From Pseudophaeomoniella oleicola (lineage: Eukaryota; Ascomycota; Eurotiomycetes; Phaeomoniellales; Phaeomoniellaceae), in NCBI GenBank assembly GCA_003868215.1, contig QWDQ01000060.1, forward strand, positions 1 to 64,000: DNA of 64,000 bases, read 5' to 3'. Under the pieces are notes generated by a model. The model was not told where the DNA came from and did no database searches. It saw nothing but the letters and a program-made list of their open reading frames with translations. The translations under genes and the position numbers were made by a program. How positions within the stretch are numbered: the first letter of the stretch is position 1; every line of letters begins with the position of its first letter. Below are positions 22,267-35,634 of the stretch, in pieces.

Positions 22267-25200
22267 ATGATGCGAGGGCCGGTGAGCGTTCTCCTGACGC
22301 TCCTGGTCTCGAGCTCGATAGCTATGAAATATGATCCTGCCTATGTCGACTGGAATATCAACACCAACGTAACCGCCACTGATCCACTCGATTACTGGGG
22401 TGAATGGACGGGCCACGATTACCACCCTTCACCAGACAACTGGCGATTCCCCTTTTACACTTTGTTCCTGGACAAGTTTGTCAACGGTGATCCAACAAAC
22501 GACAATGCGAACGACACCGTTTTTGAGCACGACCTGCGGTCAAACCAGATGCGACACAGTGGCGATGCGCAAGGTTTAATAGACGCACTGGATTATCTAC
22601 ATGGCATGGGGATCAGAGTAGGCCTTCCGCTGTTGGAAACGGGAATGATTGACTGACATAGCTTAGGGTCTCTATCTTGCCGGTTCCCCATTGATTAACA
22701 TGCCTTGGGGCTCTGACGGATACTCGATCTTGGATCACACGCTGCTGGATATGCACTATGCCACTATCGATGCATGGCGATCGGCAATCGACGAGATACA
22801 TGCGAGAGGCATGTATGTCTTGTTCGATAACACATTCGCAACGTAAGAGCTACTTCAATATCACTTCTCACACGAGCTGACATTGCAACAGAATGGGTGA
22901 CTTGGTCGGATTCGAAGGTTACATGAACACGAGTGCTCCTTTCACGATGATCGAGCATCATGCGCAATGGAAGTCGAGCAGACAATACCTGGAGTTCAGC
23001 TTTAAGGACAACAAATACAACGAGACCTGTCAATATCCTCGATTTTGGCTTGAGACCGGATATCCGGTTGGCACTGATGTGACAGACCAGATGAAAGGAT
23101 GTTATGATTCGGATTTTGATCAATATGGTGACGTTGAAGCTTTCGGTGTTTTCCCTGACTGGAAACGGCAGCTGTCAAAGTTCGCATCTGTGCAAGATCG
23201 TCTTCGAGAATGGCATCCTCCCGTCAGGACTAAGTTGCAACATTTCTACTGCATGATCATTGCAAGCTTTGATATTGACGGCTTCCGTTTTGACAAAGCA
23301 ACCCAAGCTACAGTTGATGCAATGGGAGATCTTAACGACTACCTGCGAGAATGCGCACGTCGTTACGGCAAGCAGAACTTCTTCCTTCCTGGTGAAATTA
23401 CTGGTGGTAATACTTTTGGATCGATCTATATCGGACGCGGTCGACAACCAGACATGATGCCTGCGAACGCCTCTGTTGCCGTCAGCACGACAAACGCTTC
23501 TAGTGAGAGTCTTTTCATCCGCGATCACGGCCATCAGGCTCTGGACGCTGCTGCTTTCCATTATACGATATACCGCTCGCTGACGCGTTTCTTGGGTATG
23601 GACGGTAACCTAGCTGCCGGTTATGATACACCCATCAACTGGGTAGACAGCTGGAACACAATGCTCATTACGAACGACTTTGTCAACGCAAACACTGGAA
23701 GATTCGACCCCCGACACATGTATGGAGTCAGCAACCAGGATTTGTTTCGATGGCCCGGCATTGCAAACGGAACAGAAAGGCAGCTTCTTGGCCTCTTCAT
23801 TACGACTCTGCACCAGCCAGGTATACCACTCCTTTATTACGGCGAGGAACAAGCGTTCTATGTATTCGACAACACGGCTTCCAACTATATCTACGGACGT
23901 TCGCCTATGACATCGTCACAGGCTTGGCAAGTTCACGGTTGTTACAACATTAATCCACCGTCATCCCAATTCTACCTGATGCCTGTAGAAGCCGCTGCTA
24001 GAGGTTGTAATGATCCCTGGATCAGTCTTGATCATCGAGATCCATCTCACCCTGTCCGAAATGTCATCAAGCACATGTACCAGATGCGTGAAAATTTTCC
24101 AGCGCTGAACGACGGTTGGTTCCTTCAACAGCTCTCCAACATGACCGAGGAAGTCTACTACCCAGGTTCCGATAAAACACCCACAGAAACAGGAATGTGG
24201 TCGGTGGTACGCGGCATGTGGGACGATGTCCAGAACGCAGGTGATGGACCCAGAGGCAATCAATCCATCTGGCTCCTCTACAGCAATGAAAATCGCACCG
24301 TTAACTTCCAGTTTGACTGCAACAACGACGATTTCAACCTTAATACCACCGCTTTAATTGCACCCTTCCCGGAAGGGACGAGAGTCAAAAATTTGTTCTT
24401 TCCCCATGAGGAGTGGACATTGTCTCCGAGTAGAAGAGCGCTTGGTCTTTATGGTTCCTCGAGGCCGAACGGTTGTCTATCGAACTTGACCATGAGTGGC
24501 TGGGAATTCAAGGCATACGTCCCCATAGACGCCTGGGTTGCACCAAAACCAATGATGACCAAATTTTTGCCTGGTCATGATACCCGCATCAATGCGTCTG
24601 TAGCCGTGGGAGATTCCCAGGAAGTGGATATTGAGATCCACTACTCTGCAGAGATGGACTGTGATGCCATTAGGAACAGCATCAGTTTCAACTCTACGAC
24701 TCTCAGTGGAAACACCCCATCTCTAGGGTCTAGCACATGCGGCAATCTGACTACCCCGGAGTTCGCTGCCGATTTCACTGGTGTAATTGCGAGTGCGTGG
24801 GCTTTCCGAGCGACTCTGCGAGGCGTTGAGCATGGGATTCACAGGATCACAATCAACAACGCGACGGTCTACGGTACCGGGGATGCTACAAATTCTGTAG
24901 ATCACCTCCTCTTCCGCCTCGGATCAGATGACAACCCAATGGTCTTTCCATTTCAGGCTAATTATACGACCGGTTTACTCCACAAGAACAGTGAAGGATC
25001 CCTATATGTGTCTCATAAAGCTCCAGGTGCTGATATGTGGCGATACTCGACCAACTACGGCACCACCTTTTCCAACTGGACGACTTATAGCGGCGGAAAC
25101 GATACGATCGACGAGTTGCCATGGTCTGGAACCAAGAAACAAGCCTGGAAAGGCAAGCACATCATCGTAGAATATTGGAGTCGATTGGCCGGAAGCAGTG

Positions 25201-28200
25201 ACCATCAGCAGCATGCCGATCTCGATTACGATGGTCATCCACGGCGATTTCCGCATATGTTTCTCAACGGTCCTTACAATCAGTATGGCTATGATGCAGG
25301 CCTTCCGAATACATTCAAGTTTAACGACTCGGGATTTTGGACGCACAACTTTATGTGGGAGTGGCCAGCCGAAGCTCAGATCAACGTCTGGGGTATCAAC
25401 CCAGATGGCAAACCAGATCAGTCATTTGTGTATGGTGACGCGGACAACGACAACATCTTGGATCGTCTACCACCCTCGTCACTCTCGAGTGTGTTGGTCA
25501 ATATTACTAGGAGTCCTCCAAATCCCCACCTTGCCTGGCAAATCGCTATCGATGACAGTTCAATGAAGTTCTATCTATTCCCTGTGGGTTCGAAGTACGT
25601 CCAGATGATCCTGTTCTTCCTGCTGTGGATCATCCCTGTCCTCACCGGTGCTTTGGGTATCTGGGTCTTCATGAAGTCGTTCTACCAGGTCAAGTTCAAC
25701 CAGATCGGTGTCTCCGAGAAGAAGTCTTTCATTCCACTCGCAGTTCGGCGGGCAATGAAAAGACGTAACCTGGAAGACGGTGAATCCCTCAATCCTCTCA
25801 TGAAGCTTGCCAACAAATCCGGCTTCCTTCAGTCGAACTCGATGTTTGGTGCAAAGAACCAGAATCATCGTCGCATGGTCCTCATTGCCACCATGGAATA
25901 CGACATCGAAGACTGGGCAATCAAAATCAAAATCGGTGGACTCGGTGTCATGGCACAGCTCATGGGTAAGAACCTTGGACATCAGGATTTGATCTGGGTT
26001 GTACCTTGTGTTGGTGGCGTCGACTATCCGGTTGATCAACAAGCAGAACCTATGAGCGTGACAGTGTTGGGTAATCCTTACGAAGTTCAAGTCCAATACC
26101 ATGTTCTTCGCAACATCACCTACGTTCTCCTAGACGCACCCGTCTTCCGTCAACAGACAAAATCAGAGCCATACCCTCCACGCATGGATGATTTGGATTC
26201 CGCTATTTATTATTCCGCCTGGAATCAGTGCATTGCTCTCGCCATTAAGCGCTTTCCTATTGATCTGTACCATATCAACGATTACCACGGTTCTCTGGCA
26301 CCTTTGTATTTACTCCCGCAGACCATACCATCATGCTTGTCTCTTCACAACGCCGAATTTCAAGGCCTTTGGCCTATGAGAACACAAAAAGAGCGAGAAG
26401 AAGTCTGTGCTGTATTCAACCTCGAACCGGAGATCGCTCAGCGCTACGTTCAGTTTGGTGAGGTATTCAATTTACTCCACGCAGGTGCCTCCTACTTGCG
26501 TGTTCATCAACAAGGCTTCGGTGCTGTTGGTGTATCCAAAAAGTACGGAAAGCGTTCTTATGCTCGTTATCCTATCTTCTGGGGTCTCAAGAAAGTCGGA
26601 AATCTCCCCAACCCAGATCCTTCTGATACCGGCGAGTGGAACAAAGAGTTGCCAAAGGATGAGGATATTCGAGTTGATCCAAATTTCGAGGCTGGTAGGA
26701 CTGAGCTGAAGAGACAAGCCCAGGAATGGGCCGGTCTTGAGCAGAATCCTAAGGCGGAACTCTTCGTGTTTGTCGGTCGTTGGTCTATGCAAAAAGGTGT
26801 CGACTTGATTGCAGATGTCTTCCCATCTGTCCTCGAATCTAATCCCAACGTCCAGTTGATTGCCGTCGGACCTGTGATTGATCTGTACGGAAAGTTCGCA
26901 GCGTTGAAGCTGGACCGTATGATGAAGCTTTATCCTGGCCGTGTATACTCGAAGCCTCAGTTTACAGCTTTGCCACCCTTTATCTTCTCGGGTGCTGAGT
27001 TTGCTTTGATTCCTTCTCGTGATGAACCCTTCGGTTTGGTTGCTGTTGAATTCGGTAGAAAGGGTGCTTTAGGTGTGGGTGCTCGCGTTGGTGGTCTGGG
27101 TCAAATGCCGGGTTGGTGGTATACTGTGGAATCTACTACCACCACCCATCTTCTGCATCAGTTCAAATTGGCCATTGATGGCGCTCTAGGTTCCAAGCAA
27201 GAGACCAGAGCGCAAATGAGAGCACGTTCAGCCAAGCAGCGTTTCCCTGTTGCGCAATGGGTTGAAGACCTTGAAATTCTCCAATCAACGGCCATCAGAA
27301 TCCACCAAAAGGAAGCGTCAAAGACATCTCATGGCGACAGATTATCGAACGCATCTGGCTTTCAGACCCCAACCTTCGGTAGTGGCATGGGATCGCAGAC
27401 CCCTCGCGGCATGAACACGCCACCAGCTATGGACTCTCGGAACAGCAGTTATGCGGATCTCAACAGGCTTAGCGCAGTTGGTCCGCAGTCTCGAAACACT
27501 ATTGTCTACACTAGAGATCCGTCTCCAGGCGCTTATGATGAGAAACCGAAATCTGGCTTAAGCCGTCAATTGTCATTGGGGGTGCGTTCAGGGCCGGGTC
27601 ATTTGGCACCGCCAGAGCGAAGAGGCCGCAGAAGGCTCAAGAAGAGCACTCCTTCAGCAGTCATAGAGAGTGACAACGAAGGGCCCGGTGGAAATGCCAC
27701 TGATTATGATGATGACAGTGATGAGGACGTCATCCCCAGCTACTACGGTGACGATGAATATACACTCACACCCGAACAAGCCGAGGCAAGCCGGAGAATG
27801 GAGGTGATGAACCAAGAAGGCGTGCCACCTCTGCCGCCTGTAAATCGGGAATTCCTTTCACCACGGAAGTCAAGCTTTGGTCCACCTGCAGACGCATCAT
27901 CAATCCACCGGGTACCACCTCCATATTCACCGGGGCCCCCATCGCAGCCAGGAACACCCGGAGCTGAAGATGGGCTGTTACCACCACCTCAGAGACCTTT
28001 CGTCAATCGCGATAATTCGATGAACCGTCTCAGCAGTGCATCTGTGCTATCACTTGACTCTGTCGTTGGTGACAAGCGTGATTTCAATCTCCAAAAGGTC
28101 GATCCCTTTTTCACTGATAGTACTGGAGAGTTCTACACAGCCTTTGAGAAGAGATTGGAAAATTTGACTGGCAATAACTCCGAGTCACAGCTGTGTATCG

Positions 28201-29805
28201 AGGACTATCTCGTCAAATCAGAGAAGAAATGGTTCGAACGGTTCCGCAACGCACGTCTAGGTCGTCATCAATCTCCAGCACCTTCTGTGTTCCATCGTAA
28301 AGGCAGTTCAAGAGCGGCATCTCCCAATGGATCGGTTTTCAATGAGGACCTGAGTGGCAGTGGCAGTGGAAGCGATGGTAACAAAGAAGGCTCACTTGGC
28401 GATGAATTCTTGCTCGGCAAGGATTATGTGCCTCCAACAGGATTGAAGAAATGGATGCAGATACGAATCGGTGACTGGCCAATATACTCGATCTTCCTTG
28501 GCGTCGGCCAGATCATTGCGGCCAACTCTTATCAAATTACTCTGTTGACCGGTGAAGTTGGTCAGACGGCCTCCAAGCTCTACTCGATTGCCAGCGTTTA
28601 TCTCATCTCCTCCGGCCTTTGGTGGCTCATGTTCCGACACTTCAAATCATATGTTTCGCTCTCCCTTCCGTTCTTCTTCTACGGCATCGCCTTCATGATG
28701 ATTGGTCTTGCTCATTATGCAGAGCACCTGACTGGTGGACGAGCTTGGGTTCAGAATATTGGTACAGGAGTCTATGCTGTTGCCTCGTCAAGTGGATCTG
28801 TTTTCTTCGCGTTGAATTTCGGTGATGAAGGAGGTGCACCGGTCAAAGACTGGGTCTTCCGTGCTTGCGTCATTCAAGGCACTCAACAAGCCTATGTCGT
28901 TGCTCTCTGGTTTTGGGGTTCAGAACTCACAAGGCAGGAGCAAGAAGGTGTCTTGTCCACCAATACTGTTGCCAACACCTGGAGAATCACAGCCATTTGT
29001 CTGCCAGTCACCGCTCTGTTATTCATCATCGGTACTCTGATGTGGTTCGGTCTACCCAACTACTATCGCCAAGCTCCCGCGAAAATCCCGTCTTTCTACC
29101 GATCCCTTGGGCGCCGTAAGATTGTTCTTTGGTTTGGTGTGTACGTGATCATCCAGAACTTCTTCCTGTCCGCACCCTATGGACGGAACTGGCAATTCTT
29201 GTGGTCTTCGAACCACGCTCCGGCTTGGCAAATCGTTCTTCTAGTCATCCTGTTCTTCATTGGCGTTTGGGCTCTCTTCCTGTACGTCTTCTCCATTTTA
29301 TCCAAGGATCACAGTTGGATTCTCCCCGTTTTCGCCATTGGTCTCGGTGCGCCTAGATGGGCCCAGATCTGGTGGGGTACGTCGAACATTGGTCAATACG
29401 TACCGTGGGCCGGCAGTTACGCGGCGGGAGCATTGGTCAGTCGTTCCTTGTGGTTGTGGCTGGGCGTCTTGGATTCCATGCAGGGTGTCGGTTTTGGTAT
29501 GATCTTGTTGCAGACGTTGACCAGAGTGCACATTTGCTTCACTCTGCTCGCTGCTCAGGTTCTAGGATCTGTTGCCACCATGTGCGCAAGATCCTTCTCT
29601 CCTAACAACATCGGACCTGGACCAATTCATCCTGATATCTCGGGCGGGGTCAGCGCGCTCTGGACACCATGGTTCTTCATTGCACTAGCCTTTCAATTAT
29701 CTATCTGGTAAGTGACCATGACGTTCTTAACTTTACATGTGCTAATTTGTTATCAGCGCGGGATTCTTCACGTTCTTCCGTAAAGAACAACTCAGCAAGC
29801 CCTGA
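22267..29805 (+). CDS. ags1: Cell wall alpha-1,3-glucan synthase
   Basis: This polytopic plasma membrane enzyme makes cell wall alpha-1,3-glucan. Four exons, 22267-22617, 22667-22842, 22892-29707 and 29757-29805, give 2,463 residues, close to the usual 2,400-2,450. It starts with a signal peptide (residues 1-20). An extracellular amylase-like GH13 domain follows (to about residue 550), with FDIDGFRFDKATQA as its active-site region. A transmembrane segment lies near residue 1077. The cytoplasmic GT5 synthase domain runs about residues 1170-1700, with MEYDIEDWAIKIKIGGLG at its start and FVGRWSMQKGVDL in its C-terminal half. A Ser/Pro-rich linker leads to about ten membrane segments from residue 2039 on. 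All introns are 49 bases. The last exon is only 49 bases and encodes CAGFFTFFRKEQLSKP. No amylase gene of the kind that accompanies some Aspergillus ags genes lies nearby. Confidence 0.96.
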
Positions 29806-31544
29806 GCAGCATGGCCATTGTCAACCCTCTCAAGGTTCGATTATGTACCTATCATTTCACGACACGGCAACTACGCAAAAACATATGCATTTCCTTGGCG
29901 TCTCTCTTGCGCTCGCCGTCATGTTCAGGCGAGCTGGCGGTAGCTATGATGACCTATTGTCCTGGTCCTGGTTTTGGCTTTCTGTGGAGGAGGCTCCACC
30001 TTATGATACGGCATGGGCCATCGCTTCTGTAGCATCAACAACACAATCATCATCTGAAAACGCAACATTACTTCTCGCACCGTACTCCGCCTCCGAACCC
30101 AGCTATGCAGGAGGTTGAAGGGTCAAAGGTGGACAAGAACTTGTCAGCGAACCAACCTAATGTAACTAAAGCGGGCGTTGTTTCTATCTTTTGTCTGCTG
30201 TTTCTACTATCTATAGAAAAGTGGCCGAGGTTTCTTTATCAATGGACTGGATTTCGTCAGCGATTCCTGATTTTTTTTACTCCGCGCTTTCCTCTCTTTT
30301 ACATCTTGACCATGTCTGGTTTGTGGATACAACGACAGTGGTACGGAACCAAGCAAGTATTCAAGCCGGACTCTTATGGGTTGCCGGTGCTGGATGGAGA
30401 ATTGCTTTAGTGATCCTCTCTACGTTTCTTCATCAATGGTATGCATGGGTTTATGTTTATATGTATGTAGGTCAGTAACTTCTATGAGATATATACATAT
30501 GCAAGCTACCTTCCTAGGTGCCTAGGTACCTAGGAAGTAATGAAAATATCAACCACCGATTATCCTTGTGGTGTCTTTGCTTTTCTTTTTTGGCAATGAT
30601 GTGGGAGAGCTGAGAAAAATAATATATTTACTCTTAGCTTCCGCTTAGGTGAGCGATGGAGCTGCTGTCACAGGGCAGATGTGGATCGATTGTTGGATCG
30701 GATCTATTCAGTTTGGTTTCTTCTGAGATGCCATCGTTTCTTCTTCTTCTGAAGAGCTTTGTTCAAATGGGTTTGTGGGTTGAGGTTTGATGATTGTCGT
30801 AGTAGTAGGATACGCAGGCGCACACGCAGAGGGCGTATCATATGTATGGACTATTCGTGAGCTGCTATATCCTGTTCGTCGCCACGTTTCTTCTATTGTC
30901 CTCTCCCTTCGCAGCGACGGTAGGTCATCAATCATCAATCATCGTTCTGTTCAAGGGTCTCGCAGGTGACTTGAGAAGGACACTGCAACAATCAATTTAT
31001 TTGGCTTCTCGGTTCTCTGCTTTGACGGCACATCACCCAATTACCTGCCTCTGGTGGCCTTAGTCCTCATGAACTGACCAAAAGTCGTCAAGCCACCGAG
31101 TGCCTAGTCTACCAACTACAGACCAATGACGCTACGATGGATGCCTCGCCTATCCGAAAAGTACGGGAAACAACCCTGGCTCGTGCTCTCATCTTTTCTT
31201 CCTCACTAACTTCGCCGGGGAATTTTGGTACCTGAACTTGCAATGGTACCCGTCGTGCCATTCACCATGTACGTCAGAGGCACACAGCAATGTTACACCA
31301 CCTCGTCTCGTTTTGCCCACCTTCGTGCAATGCAACCGATCAATCAATGTGTCAGCTACGAATTAGCCCTACGTCGGTAATCCAGCTATTTACCCAGGTA
31401 CGGTAGGATATGGATGTCCTCTTAGATTTCCGTGATAATGCCTGTTTCATTTCCGTCACCTTTTCTGTTGTTGAATCTAATTATTCCGATTTCCTTATGT
31501 TGCGAATTCACGTCAAAATCGAAATCAAGTGATTCAAGTACATC
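29806..31544. other. Gene-free stretch between ags1 and the SMP-30 gene
   Basis: Probably glucan synthase 3' UTR followed by the promoter of the next gene. It contains an almost palindromic CCTAGG/TACCTAGG block at 30511-30536. A 76-codon minus-strand open frame (30708-30938) encodes a hydrophilic Thr/Glu-rich peptide without recognisable family; it is not called. Confidence 0.5.
30511..30536. repeat. Imperfect palindrome built from CCTAGG units
   Basis: Three CCTAGG hexamers are spaced so that the 26-base block is its own reverse complement except for one mismatched pair. Related to the perfect ACCTAGGTACCTAGGT at 39157-39172. Confidence 0.75.
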
Positions 31545-33701
31545 ATGTCAGTCTATAGTCAAACTGTGACTGCATTCCCAGAAACACCGAAGACGACAGA
31601 GAGCAAACAGAGGAGACCAGGGCCAAGCAGAAATGTTTCATTCATGACCGAACCATCACCACATGTACACGATGGAATGGAGGCTTCTGGGATGTCTGCT
31701 TCGCAACCATGGCGCGAAGAGCGCAAGCAGACCTGGCAGAGAGTCAGTCGGCGAGACCAGAACGTGGACCCGTACAAGCCCTTCAGGATACTTGACGTTT
31801 CTCGAGTCTAGGCTAACACGATTGTCAGGACGCTCATGCCAAGTGATCTGACCACCCAACCGGTCAAAGCACCTTTCCAAGTCTTCAATGATGCCTTTGC
31901 AGAGACGATTGGACAGAATCCGCGTCTCGATCTTATTGCGACGGACGAACGGGCTCCTTTTTTCTACTCGGGTGGTGCCTATCTGCCGAAGCTGTCAACC
32001 CTATACATGACCTCGAATCTGTTGCGAGACAATGAACCCGGTGCAGCAAGCTCGGCCAATCTTCGAACCGAGATCACAAAGATCGAATGGTACTCGAAGC
32101 GTGATTTCAGAAGAGACAAGATCAGATGTCCCGAACGCTCATACATGGCTGCTGGAGTAGCAGAATATCCGGATGGCCAATCCAACGCGATCGTCATCTG
32201 TGCCCAAGGCTCCTTGAAGGAACCGGCCGGTTTGGTCTATGTGGAAACCAAACGCCCTCACAAAACCCGCATGATCCTTAACAACTTCCACGGCAGACCA
32301 TTCAACTCCCCCTGCGATATCATATCTAATCCTACAGATGGCAGTCTTTACTTCACCGATCCACATTTCGGCTACGAGAGAGGGTTTCGACCCAAGCCTC
32401 AACTGCCAAGCGGTCATATTTATCGCTTCCATCCCGAGTCAGGAGATTGCCGTGTGGTAGCAAATGGACATCATCGACCTGCTAGCCTTGCCCTGTCTCC
32501 CGACTACAGCACTCTATACGTCTCTGAAGTAGGCGATCGATATGGCGGTACGACAATCTACGCATATACGATTGTAACATCCATCCCACCGTCCTTACAA
32601 CCACCTGCGTTCCAAAGCATTGTCTCAACCCCCTCACCCGCATTTAAGAGTGGTGCTCTACACAAATCCACTCCTTCCAACTCCAGCACCGACAGTGCCA
32701 CCGGTAGCAGTAACTACTCCAATGGCATCGGTCAACTACCCCCCGGAACAGCCGTATCTGATTTCTCGCGTCCACCGACCATTAGTCACAAATCTTCATC
32801 GATCAACCGTACAGCCCCTCTATCACCGACCATCAAACCTTTCGATACAGTGAAATCTGCCCGACCTTCGACAACTTCATCTGCTGAGAATCCTTCTTCG
32901 CCCTCATCACGTTTCCTAAGCTATACGAGGTCGACATCACATCAGCAGCGATCGGACCTCACAACCAAGACCACCATTCCACGCCCTCCCATTCCCACCG
33001 CCTTGTCATCATCAACAACACATATGCTCCCCTTTCACGACAAGCAACATTACATCAACGCATCTGCGTCGTTCAACAACCACAGCACCAATCAAACACC
33101 ACCGTCATCTTACGTATCCAATCAGGGCGTCCACACAGGCGCAACGCTGATATCCAAACGTCTGTTCGCATACACTCCATCTCCATCTCCTTCCTCTCAA
33201 ATCTCCACAGACCCACGGACAGGCCACGTATTCCTTGGCACCGAAGCTGGCGTTGAAGTCTTCTTCGGCTACGGTCCTGACCTATCTTCAACATACCCCG
33301 ACGAGTCCCATACCCCATCAGATCCTTCCGGCATCGGCCCAGGTTCTCTCATCGGCAAGATCCTCATCGACAACGCCGAAGGATTACCACATACTCCTCC
33401 TCCCTCGTCCTTCTCCCCATCTCCCTCTTCTTCTGTTAACAACACCAACCTTAAACCGTCCAAAAATTCGACTCCATCCTCAGATCCAAAACCCAAACAA
33501 CAAAAGAGCCACCACTCTTTCACAAAAGGAATCAACAAAATCACATTCTCTCGTCCTACCAATACTGCTACTGGAGACGTCTCTGCCACTGCCACTGCCG
33601 GTGGAGGAGGAGGAGGAGGACGAGGAGGACGAGGAACAACAGGCGAATTTTGGTTACTGGGTGGCGAGAGACTTTGGAGGGGGCGGATGGATTGGAGTTG
33701 A
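31545..33701 (+). CDS. SMP-30/gluconolactonase-like beta-propeller protein with large insert
   Basis: The SMP-30/LRE family contains calcium-dependent lactonases; the substrate here is unknown. Two exons, 31545-31771 and 31829-33701, give 699 residues; the 57-base intron has a GTACAA donor, a CTAAC branch site and a CAG acceptor, and keeps frame. A start at 31836 (621 residues) would avoid the intron, but the spliced form gives a longer N-terminus. Family segments are FNSPCDIISNPTDGSLYFTDP, RPASLALSPDYSTLYVSEVGD and, after a break, RLFAYTP and GHVFLGTEAGVEVF. Between them lie about 190 residues dominated by Ser, Thr and Pro that are absent from ordinary family members. The C-terminus carries a Gly-rich tract from a GGA repeat and ends with FWLLGGERLWRGRM. 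It has no signal peptide, so a cytosolic location is likely. Confidence 0.8.
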
Positions 33702-33872
33702 TTTTGATAATGTATGATATGATGAGCCTTGATGCGGGAAGGAGGGAAGGAGGGAAAGAGGGCTGGATTGGCAAGGATGTGTGTATGTATGTACGTTATG
33801 TATGAATAGAACAATCTTGCTTGCTTGCTTACTTGCTTAATCACCACCTCTCTCTCTCCCTTTCTACCCTTA

Positions 33873-33922
33873 TCTACCTACCTACCTACCTACCTACCTA
33901 TTTACTTACTTACCTACCTACC
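33873..33922. repeat. (CTAC)n/(TTAC)n tetranucleotide repeat
   Basis: About twelve tetranucleotide units, first CTAC then TTAC then CTAC again, in the 3' flank of the SMP-30 gene. Confidence 0.9.
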
Positions 33923-34246
33923 CAAATTCAAACTCCCTTGAATATCCTACCTAGATTCCATATTTTATCTATGTATTTATTTACTTACTCTCTTGGTTTG
34001 TGGCTTTTTTTTTTTTTTTCTCTCTCTTGGACTTTTTCGTTTTCCCCTTCTTCGAAACCGAATTTCTTTATTGACTCTCCTCCTCTTCCCTTCCTTCTCT
34101 ATAGATAGATAGGTTGTAAGAAGGATAATTATTCGTTCAGATAAAACAGGACGGGATATTATGAGATATGAGAAGAGATGAGTAGATAATGGGAGCAGGA
34201 GGAGAGGAAGGAAAGGAGGGAGGGAGAAGAAATGGGAATTCTTTTG

Positions 34247-34305
34247 TTGATTGGATTGGACTGGATTGGACTGGATTTGATTTGATTTGACTTGATTTGA
34301 CTTGG
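34247..34305. repeat. GGATT/TTGAT/TTGAC pentanucleotide-like repeat
   Basis: A run of related five-base units (GGATT, GGACT, TTGAT, TTGAC). A shorter run of the same units lies at 35950-35980, so the two flank SEC4. Confidence 0.75.
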
Positions 34306-34746
34306 GGAGACTAACACTGTATACCTAAGGTAGATAATTAGGTCATGGGGTAGACAAGACAAGACAGACAGTCTTCGTTGACTTCTCCCATCTCATCTCC
34401 CTATCTTATCCTATCTTCTCCTCTCCTCTCCGACCAGTGCACTCATGGGAAGATGGTTTTGATGATGGATATTTGAGAGGCTAGCTGTCTTATTACGCAT
34501 ACGCAATACGCATACGCATCCGATGTGACACAGCGTAGTACATACAACAGTGATCATCATCAGCCAGCCAGCCAGCCAGTACTGACATGCTCCCATCCAG
34601 CGGCATCTTATGAGAAAAAAAAAAAAAAAAAACCAGTCCATCCGGTTCTTTCCATGGTCAAAAAAGTTCCCAAAAAAAAAAAAGATAATGACAAAACTCG
34701 ATATTGCAAAAACCCGATATTGCACATTCTTCGCTAACACGCAAAT

Positions 34747-35634
34747 TCAACAACATTTACCGCCAATTTGACTTCCCACACTGCCGGACCCTACGTCGAC
34801 ACCACCGCTCGATCCTGCACCTCCCTGCGATGGAGCGTCTTTACTCGTATCGATCAATCTCTTCTTGATATCGCTCGCCAGACTGTAGAATGCCTTCTCG
34901 ATGTTGATGTTGCTCTTTGCGCTAACTTCGAGGAATGGGATCCCAAGTTCATCGGCAAGTGCTTGGCCTTGTTCGGTTGATACAGCTCGCTTCTCTTCCC
35001 AGTCGCATTTGTTACCAACCAGGATCTTGTTGACACCTTCAGAAGCATGTTGTTCGACATTGGAGAACCATGTGCGAATGTCTATAAAGGTGATGGATGG
35101 TCAGCTTGAGGGGTCTGATAGCGATAGCACCGTAGAACAGCCAGCGCACGACGGCCCGTATCCAGGATCATGTTCTGCCCATCTACTGCGCAAGACAACA
35201 GTCGAGAGATTCACTCACTGTTGAAACTCTTCTCATCTGTGACATCGTATATCAACAATATACCCATAGCACCTCTATAGTAAGCCGTAGTGATGGTTCG
35301 GAATCGCTCTTGCCCTGCTGTATCCCATATCTGTAACTTCACGCGCTTGCCATCGAGTTCGATCGTTCGAATCTTGAAGTCGATTCCGATAGTGGTGATG
35401 AACGATGGCGTAAACGAGTCTTCGCTAAATCGTAACAGGCAGCATGATTTACCGACACCGGAATCACCGATCAGCAACAGTTTGATCTAGGAAATGGAAA
35501 GTTAGCTGAGTTGTTGTAGTATTTAGCCGCCTGAATACCGCAGCCCAGGCAGCATCAATCGAGTTCCTCTGGCCGACGATGCCATTGCGAAGGTGGCGCC
35601 TTACCAGGAAGTCATAATTTCTCGAACCAGCCAT
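34747..35634 (-). CDS. SEC4: Rab GTPase Sec4, exocytic vesicle targeting
   Basis: Sec4 (SrgA in Aspergillus, Rab8 class) moves secretory vesicles to the plasma membrane through the exocyst. Three exons, 35634-35605, 35486-35219 and 35081-34747, give 210 residues, normal for the family. Exon 1 encodes only [10 protein letters not shown]. GTPase motifs are GDSGVGKS (residues 17-24), DTAGQE with catalytic Gln69, NKCD (123-126) and an SAK motif near 153. The effector segment [24 protein letters not shown] matches Sec4/Rab8. The C-terminus ends in two cysteines (GGKCC), a geranylgeranylation signal. The second exon junction rebuilds [16 protein letters not shown], which confirms the splice choice. 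Confidence 0.96.

Larger units (their letters stand above)
33702..34746. other. Convergent 3' region rich in simple repeats
   Basis: The SMP-30 gene and SEC4 both end here. The DNA is dominated by simple repeats: CTAC/TTAC tetranucleotides (33873-33922), a T run near 34006-34019, a TTGAT/TTGAC-type run (34247-34305) and two A runs near 34615-34631 and 34671-34682. Open frames seen here follow the repeats and are not genes. Confidence 0.6.

Noticed and set aside
30708-30938. 76-codon minus-strand hydrophilic open frame
   Set aside because: Thr- and Glu-rich runs come from simple repeats (GTAGTAG, TTCTTCTTC); no family seen.
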